Assembly: GCA_024138025.1 (NCBI GenBank)
Contig: JAMXBD010000974.1
Span: 372,001-436,000, forward strand
Origin: Combretum micranthum
Taxonomy: Eukaryota > Streptophyta > Magnoliopsida > Myrtales > Combretaceae
Length of the DNA: 64,000 nt
Direction: 5' to 3'
Shown here: one piece after another, positions 1 to 12,300 of the stretch
Layout of the letters: every line of letters starts with the position of its first letter
Numbering within the stretch: the stretch's first letter is position 1
Notes under the pieces: model-generated
What the model was told of the DNA's origin: nothing
Databases searched by the model: none
The model's input: the letters and a program-made list of their open reading frames with translations, nothing else
Program-made: the position numbers and the translations under genes

Positions 1-238
1 TGAAACTAATGCTGATTAGAGATGACTTGATTCATTGTAGATCTTTCCATTACCCTACAAAAGTTATGCAAGATAAACTAATAAGTCAAATCACAATGTG
101 AAGGTATATAATAGTTCATCATATAGTTAGTCCCCGGTGATAATGTCATGAAACCCACTATACATGAAGCACTAAATTAGCTTTTGGGTATAAAAAACTA
201 TAAAATTGAGAGATTATGTGAGACAATGGAAATAAAAT

Positions 239-649
239 GGGATAATGACAGGTCAAGTACCTGTACTTTTAATTTTTAGCAATTTAATGTCTTATCTTTA
301 GATGTTGACAAATTAGTGCTCGTACTTTCTAAATATATGCAATTCAATGCCTCTATTAAATAATATTTAATGGTCGTTCATTTTGATGATAAGATAATGG
401 TTTATCAAGTATTTATGCTTTAAATTTTTTGCATTTTTTTTAGTTAGTAATGCATCTTTAGATATTAGCAATTTTTTGCCAAGTGTTGGCCATTATTTGT
501 CATCAAAATGAACGTCGTCAAATATTATTTAACAATGACACTAAATCGTATATACTTTGAAAGTACAAACACCGATTTATCAAAATTTAAAGATGAGATA
601 CTAAATTGCCAAAAATTGAAAGTACAAGCAATTGGTCTATCTTTATCCC
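239..649. mobile_element. Mutator-like MITE with long inverted arms
   Basis: The element begins GGGATAATGACAGG and ends in the inverted counterpart ..CTTTATCCC. The similarity between the two ends continues inward for roughly 160 bp per arm, so nearly the whole 411-bp element is one imperfect palindrome. It is flanked on both sides by the identical 9-mer AAATAAAAT (230-238 and 650-658), as expected of a target-site duplication made by a Mutator-like transposase. There is no coding capacity, so it is non-autonomous. Confidence 0.8.
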
Positions 650-658
650 AAATAAAAT

Positions 659-1589
659 ATATAAAAAGAAATTATTATTTGTAATGTGCAAAGGTAATTT
701 TTTCAAACCTTGAAATTTCGTCCAAGAGTGGATAGGTAGGCATTAATTCTATGAAACAAAAATTAAAAAAAATAATAATAAGTGCCTTTGAATGCACCAA
801 ATAATAAAAAAACAACGTGTTACAATAACCTTTTACCACATCTTTAAACATCATTTGCATTCATGATACGATTCATGTTCCATATCATCTTCAGTATTAA
901 GTACATGACATGTTATAGTTGATAAATGGTTACAATAAGAAAGAGAACACATATATTTAAAAATTATTGTAGTAAAAATAATATCTTTTCTTTTTAGTAA
1001 AAGGTTACTCCTCTAGCAAATGGTACCTATCATACTCCATTTTTTAATTTCATGTTTAATTCTTTGTCAAATTGGATTAAAAATCCCTAACCAAAACTAT
1101 AAACCGAAAGACAATTGTCATATAGGAGCATTGTTTTACTATTATATTTGTTAATGACCAAAAACATCTATATGATGGCAAATGCATAACTAAGAAAGTT
1201 AAACATACAATAGAGGCGCATGATGAAAAGTGATTGTAAATATCTCTAATTTATATAGCCCAACAACTATATGGTCCATATCCATCAACAAAGCACCCTG
1301 AAGGAAAAAAGTTAGGTGTAGATTGGTACATTTAGAAGATGTTAGACGGTAAATTTCAACTTTTAATAGCTACATGGTGGGAGTAATATAAAAATGAAAT
1401 CATTTGTGATGACGGTTAAGATGTCTCATTTTGAGTTCATTTGTCAATGAATGAAGGTCAATTCAATTGGCAACAATTATAAGGACAAAGATATAGTTAA
1501 GGGTCACAATAGCATAATATGTATATACGTAATAACATTTTCAATATATGAAAATTAAAATAGAATGTTAGCAATAAGAATACTTTCAA
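659..1589. other. AT-rich intergenic stretch, nothing recognised
   Basis: I see no gene, RNA or repeat boundary here. The short open frames are interrupted and match no family I know. Confidence 0.5.
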
Positions 1590-1924
1590 GGAAGTAATAT
1601 ATTTTTGTAGATAACATTTCTTATGTGTGTAGCAATTGCCTTGGGTAGATTTCCTATCCTAAACAAAAAATTTTCCAATGCCATCGATACTCTCAGTGAT
1701 AGTGCTATGTAAAGTTATCTTAGCTAAACATATGGTCGAAAAAGTGTTACGTATTGTTTGACCTTGTGCCCTATTAATAGTTAAGGAAAAACTCAAGCAT
1801 ACTGGAAATTGTTTAAATGTCATTTCAAATGGGAAGTTTAAAATCTTTAAAGAAATTTTTGGAGAAAAAACTCTTAGCCCTGCATGACCTATCAAAACTA
1901 AGAGTGCAAATAAACCAATTCAAG

Positions 1925-2300
1925 TCATAAACTACTCAAGCTTAATTAGATGTTTACTGGAGTTCGATTTCATCATAGTCAACTCGATCTCGAGCTACTC
2001 AAATACTTTATTAAGCTAAGCTCGAACTTCATATATTTAACTCGATTAGCTCGTGAGAATCTAAACGAGCTTTATCGAGCTCGAATCGAATACAAATGTT
2101 AATCGAATGTGAACCGAATTAAGTATTAATATTATTTTAATTAAAATTATAAAATATATATTTTAAATAAACTGAGATTAAACAAATTTAATTGAGTCGA
2201 ACTCAAGATTATATAGTACTACTCCAAGTTAAAATTAAGCTTAAAATCTTATAATCGGTCCAACTTGAGCTTTAGAATTTTGAGTGCTTAAGCAGAGCGC
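1925..2300. repeat. CTCGAG/GAGCTC-rich dispersed repeat, copy 1
   Basis: The stretch has many near-repeats of CTCGATCTCGAG, AGCTCGAAC and GAGCTCGAATC in an AT-rich background. The same kind of sequence recurs at 50,880-51,620. It interrupts the Helitron helicase between its GLC block and its HAGLRVF block, so it is probably an insertion. Its exact ends and class are unresolved. Confidence 0.55.
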
Positions 2301-3267
2301 AGCATTATCCCATCTCGAACCTTAATCAAAACCTCTACATAAACAACATTATCTAAGAAACCAAGGCATGGTAACCATGTACTTTTACAAAGACCTTCAT
2401 TTGAATTTAAGCTTCTCAACAGCACAACTGGAGCTCCCTTTTTTAAGCGTTAATATATAAGGAGACATTCCACTCAACAATTAGAATCGAACAATTCTTA
2501 TTGATGCATTTACCCATGATCACCCATTCAAACATTAAAAAAAAATATATAGTCTATATGCTTCACTAGGAAATGATTAAATAATTTTATCATTTAACTT
2601 GTCAACCTCATCATTTGTTGGTGTTAAGAGCGCACGATTGATGAAGTAATTCGAATATTCAAAAAGATTTGAGAAGCTTACATCAGTCAAGTAATTAACA
2701 TATCATTCATCCTCCCATTATAAACTCATAGATGGAATTATCTTTAAGAGGTCATCATACACAATACCCTCAAATCTATCATCAACCTATAGTAGAAAAT
2801 ATGGAAAATTCCTATCCTACAAGTGATCTCATGTTTTAGGTCAATCAAAGGACTTAAACATTACTCCAAAGGAGTGATTTGTTAAACGATGAATTAATTG
2901 TTTGATTTTCAATGCCCTTCAAAACCACTAAAAGTATTTTTCTAAAATCTCTATCCAACATCATGACTTTACCCCTAAATAAGACATTAAATTCTATAAT
3001 ATCTCTAAGTATCCTATCCAAAGATTTAGAAGCATGCCCTTTTGCCATGGAAGCTTCATCCCAAAGAATTGCCTTGTCGATCTTTAAGAGTTTCGATATG
3101 TTGAATTACTTACTTATTAAACAAATGGAAGATGCATCTAGATTCAATAGAATCCTAATTCTTAAGTTTGTTGTTCTTCTACTAGGTAATATTATCGAAG
3201 TAATCCCAAAAGTTGTTATGGCTAGGGAAACATAGCCATTACTTTAAAGATATGCTAAAAATAACAC

Positions 3268-3271
<4 letters not shown>

Positions 3272-3301
<30 letters not shown>
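3272..3301. repeat. (TA)15 microsatellite
   Basis: A pure TA run. Read on the - strand it lies immediately after the position of the Walker A motif of the Helitron helicase remnant and has expanded into the coding sequence there. Confidence 0.9.
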
Positions 3302-3303
<2 letters not shown>

Positions 3304-3766
3304 GTGTCCATTCTCCTAGACCATCAATAAAAAAATATAGCTGATTTGCCTCTTTCAACTATAGACTTAACTAAACTAAATACATTTCTCTAGTCATTAT
3401 TGAAGAGTGCAATTGCATTCATATTATTCAACAGTCACTTGGATAGATAGCACATCCTATATAGTTCTTGATATATTGTTTTCTAAAGTTCTTCATACTA
3501 AAGATATGGTATGTCATGGTCAATCAAACATTTCCATGTTGTTTTTGTAGTGTTGATGTCATACGATAATTTGTTTACCAATACACATTTAAAGTCATTA
3601 ATGAGGAAGAGTAATCTTATAACATACTTTCATGGAATTCATTCCTTAACGACCTAACATGATTTAGTTGACAAATACTATGATGGTTATGAATAGCTTC
3701 CTAAGAGCAAACAATATTTAGATTGGCACAGCTTCAAGTAAGTAATGTTGTATGCTTTCATTATTA

Positions 3767-5850
3767 GGTAAATTACATCGAAGGTCACAATGTTTGGGGA
3801 TAAGTTCATTTTAAGTCATAACTATTACTACTATTGGATCTCTATTGGAGTTAGATATATAAAACACAAATTCAAATCACAACTCAAAGTTGAAGTTTTC
3901 AAAATTTATAAAACTAATTAGTTCCATTCAACTTTGATTTAGCAACTACCAATACTTATGGCAAGCGCACCTACCGAAGTAGCATAGGAACAATTAGGTT
4001 GGAACCTAAGGGATTGGTTGCACTATCATACTCACATTCCTCCATGATTTAGCCAAAGAAAAACTCGAAACTCGTAACTGAAAATCAGAAGCTAGACTAG
4101 GTTAACGGGAAATATTCACAAATGTTTACTGGGCAAAATTGAAAATGGGTTTGTAACTTTACAAAATAATAACCAAGGGTTTTACTACACCAATTCCTTA
4201 TTATGTGATTTCATAAAAACGATTTACTCCAAGAGAGTGGTTTGATGGGATGTTTGTACAGCTGAATTCATTAAGTTAAACTAAAGCTTCAGTCAAAGTT
4301 AGTAGTTATAGATCTAGATGCTAGATCCACATAAAAAAACAAGAATCCTTTATTTGAAAAACCAACTCAATGAATTTAAAAATAAGTGACAAAAAGTTTT
4401 CACCCGTCCTCTCTTGAGGTAGATAGGATCAACTCCATTAGTAGCCACAGATCTATTTAAGAGAATGACCTCTCAGCCTATTCAGTTGAAATCAAAACAT
4501 GGATCTAATTGGTGCACCACATAGTTACGACCCACAGAAAAGAATCAAGTTATTAAGTACAAATACATAATCAATTTGTATTTGAAAGCACATTGGTTCG
4601 CTAACCCTCACATGATTTGGATTACTCTAGGAGATTATCTCTCCATGGGTTTTAACTTTAAAGAAAAAAATTTTGAAGCAATACAATTGGGTCAAAGATA
4701 TTTCAATTGAAGTTCAGAATCTTGCAACAATTATAAACATCAGAGTTAAATTGATTTTACCCAGAAAACAAGGAGCCTCTAAAGTAAGAAGAAAATTGGT
4801 TTCTTTTGCCTTAGAATTCTCTAATCTATGTTAATAGAATCTACAATTTGTACAGTACATAGCAGCCCCCCCCCCCCCTTCCGGCCCACAACGCATGCTT
4901 TGCCTCTTTATTTATAGGCTCGAGGCACAGAAAACATGGCATATTTATTTCATACGTGATAGATCTTTTTATAATAGAACTCCTTTCTTCTCCCTACATG
5001 CGCATCTAATTGTGTACTTGATTGTCATGGGGCAAATTGATTCTTTATCGAATGCTCACAAGGAAAAGAAAATAAGGCTCGATGCAAAAACGCTAAGTAA
5101 TGTGCGCATTTTTGTCCATCTTTCTATCGAGAGTGAAATTGAGGTTTTCAAGGCTCGAAGAACTGAGGCCCGATGTAATTTAGACGAAAAATGATCTTTA
5201 AATAGCAACTATCAAGGGTTGAAATATGAGGCTCGATAGAAGCTTCTTTTGCAGATTAAGCTTGATCTTCTCACACTTGTTGAAGGTCATGTTGAGGGCT
5301 TGCAAGTGAAGCTTCGACAGCTTTTTTTTTTTTTTCATTTTTCTTCAACTTTTTAGGCTCGATGATAAATTTGGCAGGGCTTGAGCGGTTCAAACTTTGA
5401 TTTTGCTTGTTGTGTTGCTCTAAATCTGATTAAAAACACTTTATATCTTCTTCTTTGGATTCAAGGAGCTATATAACAACAATTATCATTAAAAGCACAA
5501 GTTTCACATGAATTCCTTTAAAAACGATCAAAATAAGTTTGAATTCCTAGAAATTATAGGTAAAAGAGACTTGTCAATAATGTTTGGAAAAGTGTCTTAT
5601 GAGATTTAATTAAATATTTTTCCTTTTGATACATGTCAATGGGCCTTAGGAGAAAGTTTTCTGAATTTTAATTAAATATTTCTCTTTTGACATGTGTCAA
5701 TGGTGACCTCAATTGACTCACTTATCTAAACATTGTGACCTCTTTTTGAACCACTAAAAAATATTATGCCTAAAATGAACTTACTAATTAAACGTTATGA
5801 CATAAAATGAAGTTACCTGTAAACGTTATAACCTTCTAGTTTAATTTACT
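3767..5850. mobile_element. ~2.1 kb TIR element with LTR-like interior, copy 1
   Basis: The left end GGTAAATTACATCGAAGGTC and the reverse complement of the right end (AGTAAATTAAACTAGAAGG...) match imperfectly over about 50 bp, including the shared ATAAGTTCATTTTA-type block. Between the ends is about 1.6 kb that also occurs in the copy at 24,948-27,094, including the LTR-like phrase TGGCAAGCGCACCTACCGAA (from about 3,959). A 13-base C run lies at 4,866-4,878. No coding sequence is recognised. The element splits the Helitron helicase remnant. No clear target-site duplication is visible at this copy. Confidence 0.6.
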
Positions 5851-6100
5851 ATTAAATTATTCTCAATAAAATCTCAACTCTTCGCCACCTTTTGAAATTA
5901 ATTATGTTGTACTCCATGATAAGTTAGAAGATCATCAAAAGAAGTAAAGCCATGATCATGGTTAAGCAACACCCAAGGTAAAACCTCTTAGAATCTATTA
6001 AGGCTATTATATGTGTTCTTCAATGACCTTCTTTGTATCATTTCTCTAATTGCCATCTTGAATTTTCCTATACGAAATATTTTAGGAATTTTTTATACAA

Positions 6101-6659
6101 ATATCATCTTGCTCTAAGGTCTATCACATTAATATGAAACAATTCTATAAGCATTGTTCATAAGGAAGAGTTACTAGCCAAAATTGAGTCCACAATGCCA
6201 CCACCTCTAAATGTAATTTTATGCACATTTTGCAATGTATTTACAATCTTGTTATAGTTGGATATTTTCGTTCATTGGAAACCTCAATAGCCTCTAAACT
6301 ATTGGTTTTCACCATTATGATTACCTATACAAACCTTAAGAGACAATCCTATCAAGGCCTTTATGAATGTATGTGCATATATTTTACACTCTTGACACTT
6401 GCACAAACTTCAACATCCATCTATGATAGTCATGCTTCAAATTTAACCATGGTTGTAAGGGATGATCTAACTTTTATCCATCATAATGTTTCGGTAGCTT
6501 GAAAATGCGATGACAAATTTTTTCCTTCTTCTATATACTAGGTATAAGTAATTCCCTTGAATGATAGAATTAGCAAATATCTTAGGAAAATATGCTTACA
6601 ATGTCTTTGATTCATGCATGGTGTAGAACCCAACAGCTTATCCATCTACCATTTGTTAT
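6101..6659. other. Probable further Helitron-derived sequence, decayed
   Basis: On the - strand this lies upstream of the recognisable Helitron blocks and could hold more of the same element, but I found no motif firm enough to claim it. The + strand open frame at 6,221-6,502 matches no known family. Confidence 0.3.
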
Positions 6660-6960
6660 AAGACAACAGTGAATAATTGTTGGTTTATGATGTTAACGGA
6701 GGTGATGATGGTAGTAATCATGGTGGTAGTTCTAATAAAGTGTAGGTTGGTAGCAATTGTGATGAGTAATGGCATGACGGTAGCAACATCATAAAATATA
6801 ATAATGCAACCATAAAATGGTCAGCAATGATGATAGTTTACCGATGTTGCGATAATAATAGTGCTAGAGATAGTTAAGGCAATAGTAATGGCAGGTTATC
6901 GGATAGGAGTCTTAAATTGGTTTGGTGGTAGTGGTGGTGATTTTAAAGGACTTTGTCAAC
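6660..6960. repeat. GGT/GAT-rich simple sequence, arm of a loose inverted pair
   Basis: The stretch is rich in GGTGGTAG, GATGATGG and TAATGG words. An approximately reverse-complementary stretch rich in CCACCATT and TACCAC occurs at about 8,290-8,460; for example, both contain versions of ATGATGATAGTTT with nearby CATAAAA. The pair may be arms of an old element or simply low-complexity sequence. Confidence 0.35.
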
Positions 6961-6999
6961 TTTTATTACTTAATCAGATACTAATTTTTCATTTCAAGA

Positions 7000-7590
7000 A
7001 TTTAAGGAAAGGTGTCGAAGAACTAAAGATAATTGTCAAATTTAGAAGATTATAGAGCTATTGAAGATTATTGAAGAATGTAATCAATTATATGCCATAA
7101 GATAAAGCCTTAAAAAAAGAGTAATTGTAAGTAATTTAAGTGCTAAAATTGATTATTTGGTGAAATTATCAATTTATAGGAGAATAAATAAAATTCATGC
7201 TCTGTCATGACATACATGGATTAGGACGCACCCATGTTCAAGGTTGTGTACTTCTCTTGTTTATCCTATTTAAGGTATTTTTGTTACCCTAGTCTCTATC
7301 CTAGTTTATAAATAGTTATTTTGAGGTTTCTTGACAAAGAGATTAGTGGGTGAAAAATACAGTATGTTATTTATTATATTTTAAGTAAGAAAAGAAGAAG
7401 AGTTCTCAATTTCTTAGAAAAATTATTGCATTTTATTACTATTGAATATAAGTAAATTGTTTTTTCCATCTCTTTTTTGTTATTATTTTCTATTATGAGT
7501 TTAATTATTGTTTTTTTTTTTTTATTTATCACAACTTCACTATTGATAGGTTTTATTTGATCATGACCCAATAGGTCTATCACTATCAAG
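7000..7590 (+). repeat. LTR-like promoter region, uncertain
   Basis: The sequence has the look of a plant LTR read on +: a TATA-type box in TTTATAAATAG near 7,307 followed by short T- and A-rich runs. No matching second LTR or primer-binding site was found, so only the general character is claimed. Confidence 0.25.
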
Positions 7591-8785
7591 ACAACCTAAA
7601 ACCACGGCTATTGGAGCCCATCAAGCACCTTAGTTATCTTGGCCCACAAGTTTGCTCAACCATTCATCAACTTAGAGGTCGACCTCCCCCGACCTCTCGA
7701 AGGTCTAGACCAAGATTCTTTTCAACCAGACTACTTCACTAACAAGAACATCTCTTTGGTTCGTTGTATCTTCACAAAGTACTCTAGGCATCCTTAGCTC
7801 CATATCTTCTTAGGGGAATTAACATTATCCTTGCTTGTCATTTCTACAAGGAGGTGCCTAAAACCTCTTGAAGAGTGCTCCAAAGTCATAACACTACACC
7901 TATTTAGCCACTCTCCTCAAATGATTACTACCACTACCTCATGTCTAGGTAAGCTACCAATGAAGGGGTCCCCACCCTCTTAATTTCCCTCTGCCTAGGA
8001 ATGCAACAAGTGGATAGGGAATGTTCTATGGCCTTATTCTAATATGACCATTACTTGTAAATAATACTCGAAGCCACTTGGTGAAGGAGCTTGATTCGAA
8101 TCTTTCAAGATATGTAAGATCACTCACACCATCTTTACATTTATCCATTATTTCTCCTAAGGACCCACTACTAACTTGAGATTAGAGCAGCTATCCTAAA
8201 TCATCCCCTACTCACCACTAATCATTTCTTTTGGTTGCAGGCCTTTGGATTCATTATCAATAATTTTCCACTTGCAACACTCACTATTACCATTGCCTTA
8301 ACTACCTCTTGCACCATTACTACCACTACACTAATAAACTATCATCATACTAACCGTTTTATGGTTTACCGTTATTTTTATTGACACTGCCACCATCATA
8401 CCAATACTTGCCACCATTAATACAAACTAAACATAGAGACCACCACCATGATCAATCATCATCATCACCTCTGCTAAATCATAAACTAAGGCAATAGTAG
8501 TTTAATGGTGGTGTTAGCAGCAACTGAGAAGGTAGTTTAATGGTTAGATGGTGGAATGATGATTGTTGTATTGAAATGGCAATAGTAGTGGTAGTGGAAT
8601 TTCTTATATGACAATAATGGAGGTCATCATAGTGATAGTAATACAATGACATTTGTGGCAATGGTGGAATGAAGGATTTGGTTGTAATGGTGGTGGTTAT
8701 GCCAGTAGTTTTGACTAAATCAAGTGTATTGGTGCTTTTATTATTGGCACGCTTTTGTTGAAAGACTATTTTCATAGCATAAAAC
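7591..8785. other. No gene recognised; degraded repeat sequence
   Basis: The 7,600-8,250 part is relatively C-rich and reads in pieces on + with many stops. I could not assign it to a transposon domain. The part from 8,290 to 8,720 is low-complexity CCA/GGT sequence, and the 98-residue - strand frame in it is a product of that bias. Confidence 0.4.
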
Positions 8786-8789
8786 TACG

Positions 8790-10050
8790 GCCAATGTACC
8801 GAGTGCGTATGCAGTAATAAAACTAGTAAGTACCAGATCGAATCCACATTGAGCTAATTGACTAAGTACTAGATTATAGTGATTTTACTCTAAGCTAGGC
8901 AATCGAATTAGAGGTTGAGATTTTAACTAATTAAGCTCTTCTACCACTACAAATTACAACTATTTTAACACTAAAAACTATACTAATACTAAATTACTAT
9001 GTGAAACACCTTCAATAAAATAGGTGTGGGATATTTAATGGCATTTGGTTAGAATTTCCATTCCTTGCTTTGTAATTATAATCGGGTTTCTTCATTTGGA
9101 TTTTGATTAAACTCACAAGAATTTGCTTCCCTTTCGAGTTGTAAGATTCTAACAATAATATGGATATCCCTTTCAAGTAACCCATTTATAATCATCAGTT
9201 AAATAACACACTCATCTAGTAAGCCAAATTATTCTAATTAAACTTATAGTTCAATACGTGTCCGTGTCAATAAACCATAATTTCAACAGCATTAAGAACG
9301 TGAGTTCTACAACTTAAGCCGAAACAACACATGTCCATGTTAGTTTTGAAATTGTATTTTCTATTTCAATCGAACTCTTGAATCCCTCTTGAGTATATTA
9401 AGCTCTAATTTACAAGAAGTTCGTAGACAAAATTTTTGACCTAGCAAATATTGAACTAGAAATAATCAAACTTCCAAGTCAATAAGACCCATCATAAATT
9501 ATTAATCAACTACTTAGAAAATCCATAAATCATCACATAACCCCACTAAGTAATCCTAGCTCATATTGAAAAGTGGAATTTCATTAATGGAAATATTCTA
9601 AGCATAATCCATAACAATAGAAAATGGATAGAGTACCCTTGAAATATAAAGAATGTCTTCCTAATATGATTATGGATCCACTCCACTGAGAATATTCATA
9701 ATAACTGTGCCAAATGGTGAGGTGAAGTGAGGACGAGGTCAATGCGATGATGTCGAGATCAGTAAATGAGGTGGCGTGAGGTGAATGGGATGATAGACAA
9801 CCATGTAAGTGAATGATAGAATGGAAGAAGTGACCAACCTCCAAAAATGAAGATGAAAAGATATATATATATATATATATATATATTTAGGGCATGTAAA
9901 ACGTACAAAAAGTATGGAAGTTATACGGGGATACGATGATATGGGAGTTAACTGTATGGTGATGTGACATGTATGAGTGATGATAGTTATAGGGTGGGCA
10001 TATTCTTTATTCTTAGTGAAGTGAAACCCTAAAATCTGCAAGAAAAGTAC
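8790..10050. repeat. Non-coding LTR/LARD-like remnant
   Basis: It begins with a phrase typical of plant non-coding retroelement sequence (CCAATGTACCGAGTGCGTA followed by AGTAATAAAACTAGTAAGTA and an ATCGAATCCACA block). Similar phrasing occurs at 3,959, 25,160 and about 55,930. An (AT)n run lies near 9,861-9,886. No coding domain was found. Confidence 0.4.
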
Positions 10051-10059
10051 AGAGGAAAC

Positions 10060-11200
10060 ATTCCAAGAGCAAAAGTGAGCTTTTAGTAATTGAGCTCAAA
10101 AAAGAAAAGAGAAATAAGATAAGCTTGAGTTGTTGTCGAGAGTGGTCAATCTGTCTTCAGGAGCTCAGTCTGCTTATGAGAATTCTGTTGTAAGCTCAGG
10201 TCAAGTGCTGGTTGGTGCTTGAACTCGAGTCTTTGCTACATACTACTGCTCAATGCTTGTGAATCAGGTTAGTTGAAGTGGTTTGGCTCGTGCTAGAGCT
10301 CCTTGTTGCTGCTTTGGATGTTGGTTGGTTGCTCTAATAGAATAGCTCGGAGCTGCTTTATCAGGTCGGTGGCGTTCTAATCGAATCTTGTCGGTAAGGA
10401 GTTGATCGGTGTATGTTTGTGGACTACTTGCATGGGTTGTTACTGTCTGCTCGGTCATTGTTTTCAGTCTTTCTACTGGTACGATGGTGTCTTAGGGAAG
10501 CTCTATTCAACTAATCTGTTGCGTTCTGGTCTACTACTGTGTTAGTGTTTGCGTATTGGCTGCTCCTGCTAGTGCTCGGGTATTCATTGCTAGCGCTCGG
10601 TAGCATTGCAGAGCTAAAGCGCTTGGCATGTGAACTAGTCGGCATAGGAGCTAATCTGCATTGGAAGCTTGGTTCGTGTTGCAACTCGTTGGGTGCTCAG
10701 TAGGACATCTTAGTGTAAGTTAGGCTCAGTCGTGAGGAGCTCAGAAGTGACCGATCTGCATGCTCCATTCGAGCTCAAGTCGGTACCTATCAGCAACTGC
10801 TACTCAATCTGTTCGGCAATGGTGTTTCGAGTCAACTCAGCATTGCTGCAGGTGAGGTCGGCACAGGGACGCTCAGACTTCATTAGCTCAAAGAACAGCT
10901 CGGTGCTTAATGTCGCTCGAGTTTGATGTTGTGTTGCTCACTGCTGCTACTACTCTGGATTAAGTTCTAAGTTCTTGTGTCTGTCTGTTACAACAGCTTG
11001 ATCTGCCAACTCAAATCAGATTGGCGTTGGAGAGCCGATCGACATTTGATGTGTTCCAGTCTGTATCAGCAGCAACTCAATTCAATTGTGTAACTCGTTA
11101 AAAGCTGATCAGTGTCGAGCTCAGGTTTGCTGCATCTGTTTGGCTCGCTCAGGCTTTGTGCACTCTAGTGGATCTTTAACCTGCTGTAGATCAAGTCATT
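10060..11200. repeat. GAGCTC/GCTCGG-rich segment of unusual composition
   Basis: This kilobase is much richer in G and C than its neighbours and is full of near-repeats of GCTCGG, GAGCTC and CTCGAGT without a fixed period. On - it reads as Gln/Thr/Ser-rich protein in pieces (for example about 10,264-10,458). Its place next to the 5'-leader-like repeat at 11,200-12,300 would fit an internal retroelement region on -, but no diagnostic domain is visible. Confidence 0.4.
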
Positions 11201-12300
11201 GAGTGCTCCAAAATGAGATGGGGATGCTCCATGTGTGATGAGAACCCTAGGTATAGGAACCTAAGACCCTTCAACAAGAACGCTAGATTTAACCTTAAGG
11301 ATCTCCTGAATAAGTAATCAAGAACGCGACCCTAATCGAACCTATTAATTAGAACCGGCGTTATCACAAACGGAACCTAAACCCCAATCAAACTCATCGA
11401 TTGGAACCTAAGTTATCTATGAGATATCCTCAAGCGATTATGAAGAAATCATATTCAAGCTCTTTGTCAAGAACTAAGAGAAAGAAAACTCTCAATTTCT
11501 ATTATCAATCATGTCTATTCAATCCATCCATCATAGGGTTCATATAGACTTTTAAAAATAGCCTTGAAAACAAATAAAATACGGAAAATAAAAGAAATCC
11601 GAAAAATCTCATCGAAACATCATACGCCGGCCAAAAGCTAGCGGTGTAAAGTCTTACGCCGGCGGCCTTGAACATAAACGTTGGTGATGTAGTCAACAGC
11701 TTTAATAAAATGCATTTTGTATGTTTCTGAGCAACACGAACACCGATAGCATACTCCTATGAATTGCCAGTATTGGAGGAGGTGTATAGGTCTAGGAAGA
11801 AGACCGGTCGTTCTCCAATGTAATCTGGCGGCGTTGGCTTCCAAAGTTCGCATTTAGCAAAGTGATGAACTTGTCACTTGTATTAGAGTCTTGTCGATAA
11901 GCCTTCTTCTCTTGGATCCCCATAATTAATCATTGTAAAGCTTCATTCACTCGCTTGGATCGTGCTCTGGTCATTGGGCCTCCAATATTTTGAAATAGAT
12001 CTCGGGACTTAGTTGAATCTTGAGGAGTCGCTGCTTGATCTTTATCAATGTGCTTGGTTACTACTAAGTCAGTTCACTTGACGCTCATCACTGCCTTAAT
12101 GCATTCGTTCTGCTATTAAGTGTATGCTTGGGATTTTGACATATCAGCTACTACGCATGGAGTTTGCAAGTGAACATTCAACTACTCAATTCTGTCCTAG
12201 TTCACTCCGCTTTTGTTGATGCACTTGATGCATTCAATTTGCTACAATACATAGACAAATTAGCAGTTGTTTAGAACTCTACAAGTTTGCCCCTTTTATC
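11200..12300 (-). repeat. Retroelement leader/LTR-like segment
   Basis: The region resembles LTR and leader sequence rather than gene sequence. On - it contains ordered phrases such as GGTTCCTATACCTAGGGTT and TTCTTTCTCTTAGTTCTTGA. No second copy lies in the window, so the boundaries are approximate. Confidence 0.35.

Larger units (their letters stand above)
1590..6100 (-). pseudogene. Helitron RepHel helicase remnant (PIF1-like), split by insertions
   Basis: Read on the - strand this is a decayed Helitron helicase, the transposon relative of the PIF1 DNA helicase. In protein order: about 5,990-5,900 carries HDHGFTSFDDLL, resembling the GPTSFEDLRTVNG block; 3,760-3,400 matches the linker before the motor; 3,340-3,300 holds a ruined Walker A (DGLGEWTH where DGPGGTGKT is expected); about 3,230 carries SLAITTFGITSIILP; 3,110-2,900 carries ILWDEASMA and MMLDRDFRKILLVV (Walker B and the following block); about 2,640 carries ALLTPTNDEVDKLND; about 2,410 carries GAPVVLLRSLNSNEGLC; and 1,895-1,650 carries HAGLRVFSPKI and FPVCLSFSLTINRAQGQTI (motif VI region). 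Stops and frameshifts are frequent. It is interrupted by a TIR element (3,767-5,850) and by a CTCGAG-rich repeat (about 1,925-2,300). The Rep (HUH) domain and the Helitron ends were not found. Confidence 0.82.

Noticed and set aside
8479..8775. 98-residue Thr/Tyr-rich frame on -
   Set aside because: A product of GGT/TAG simple sequence.
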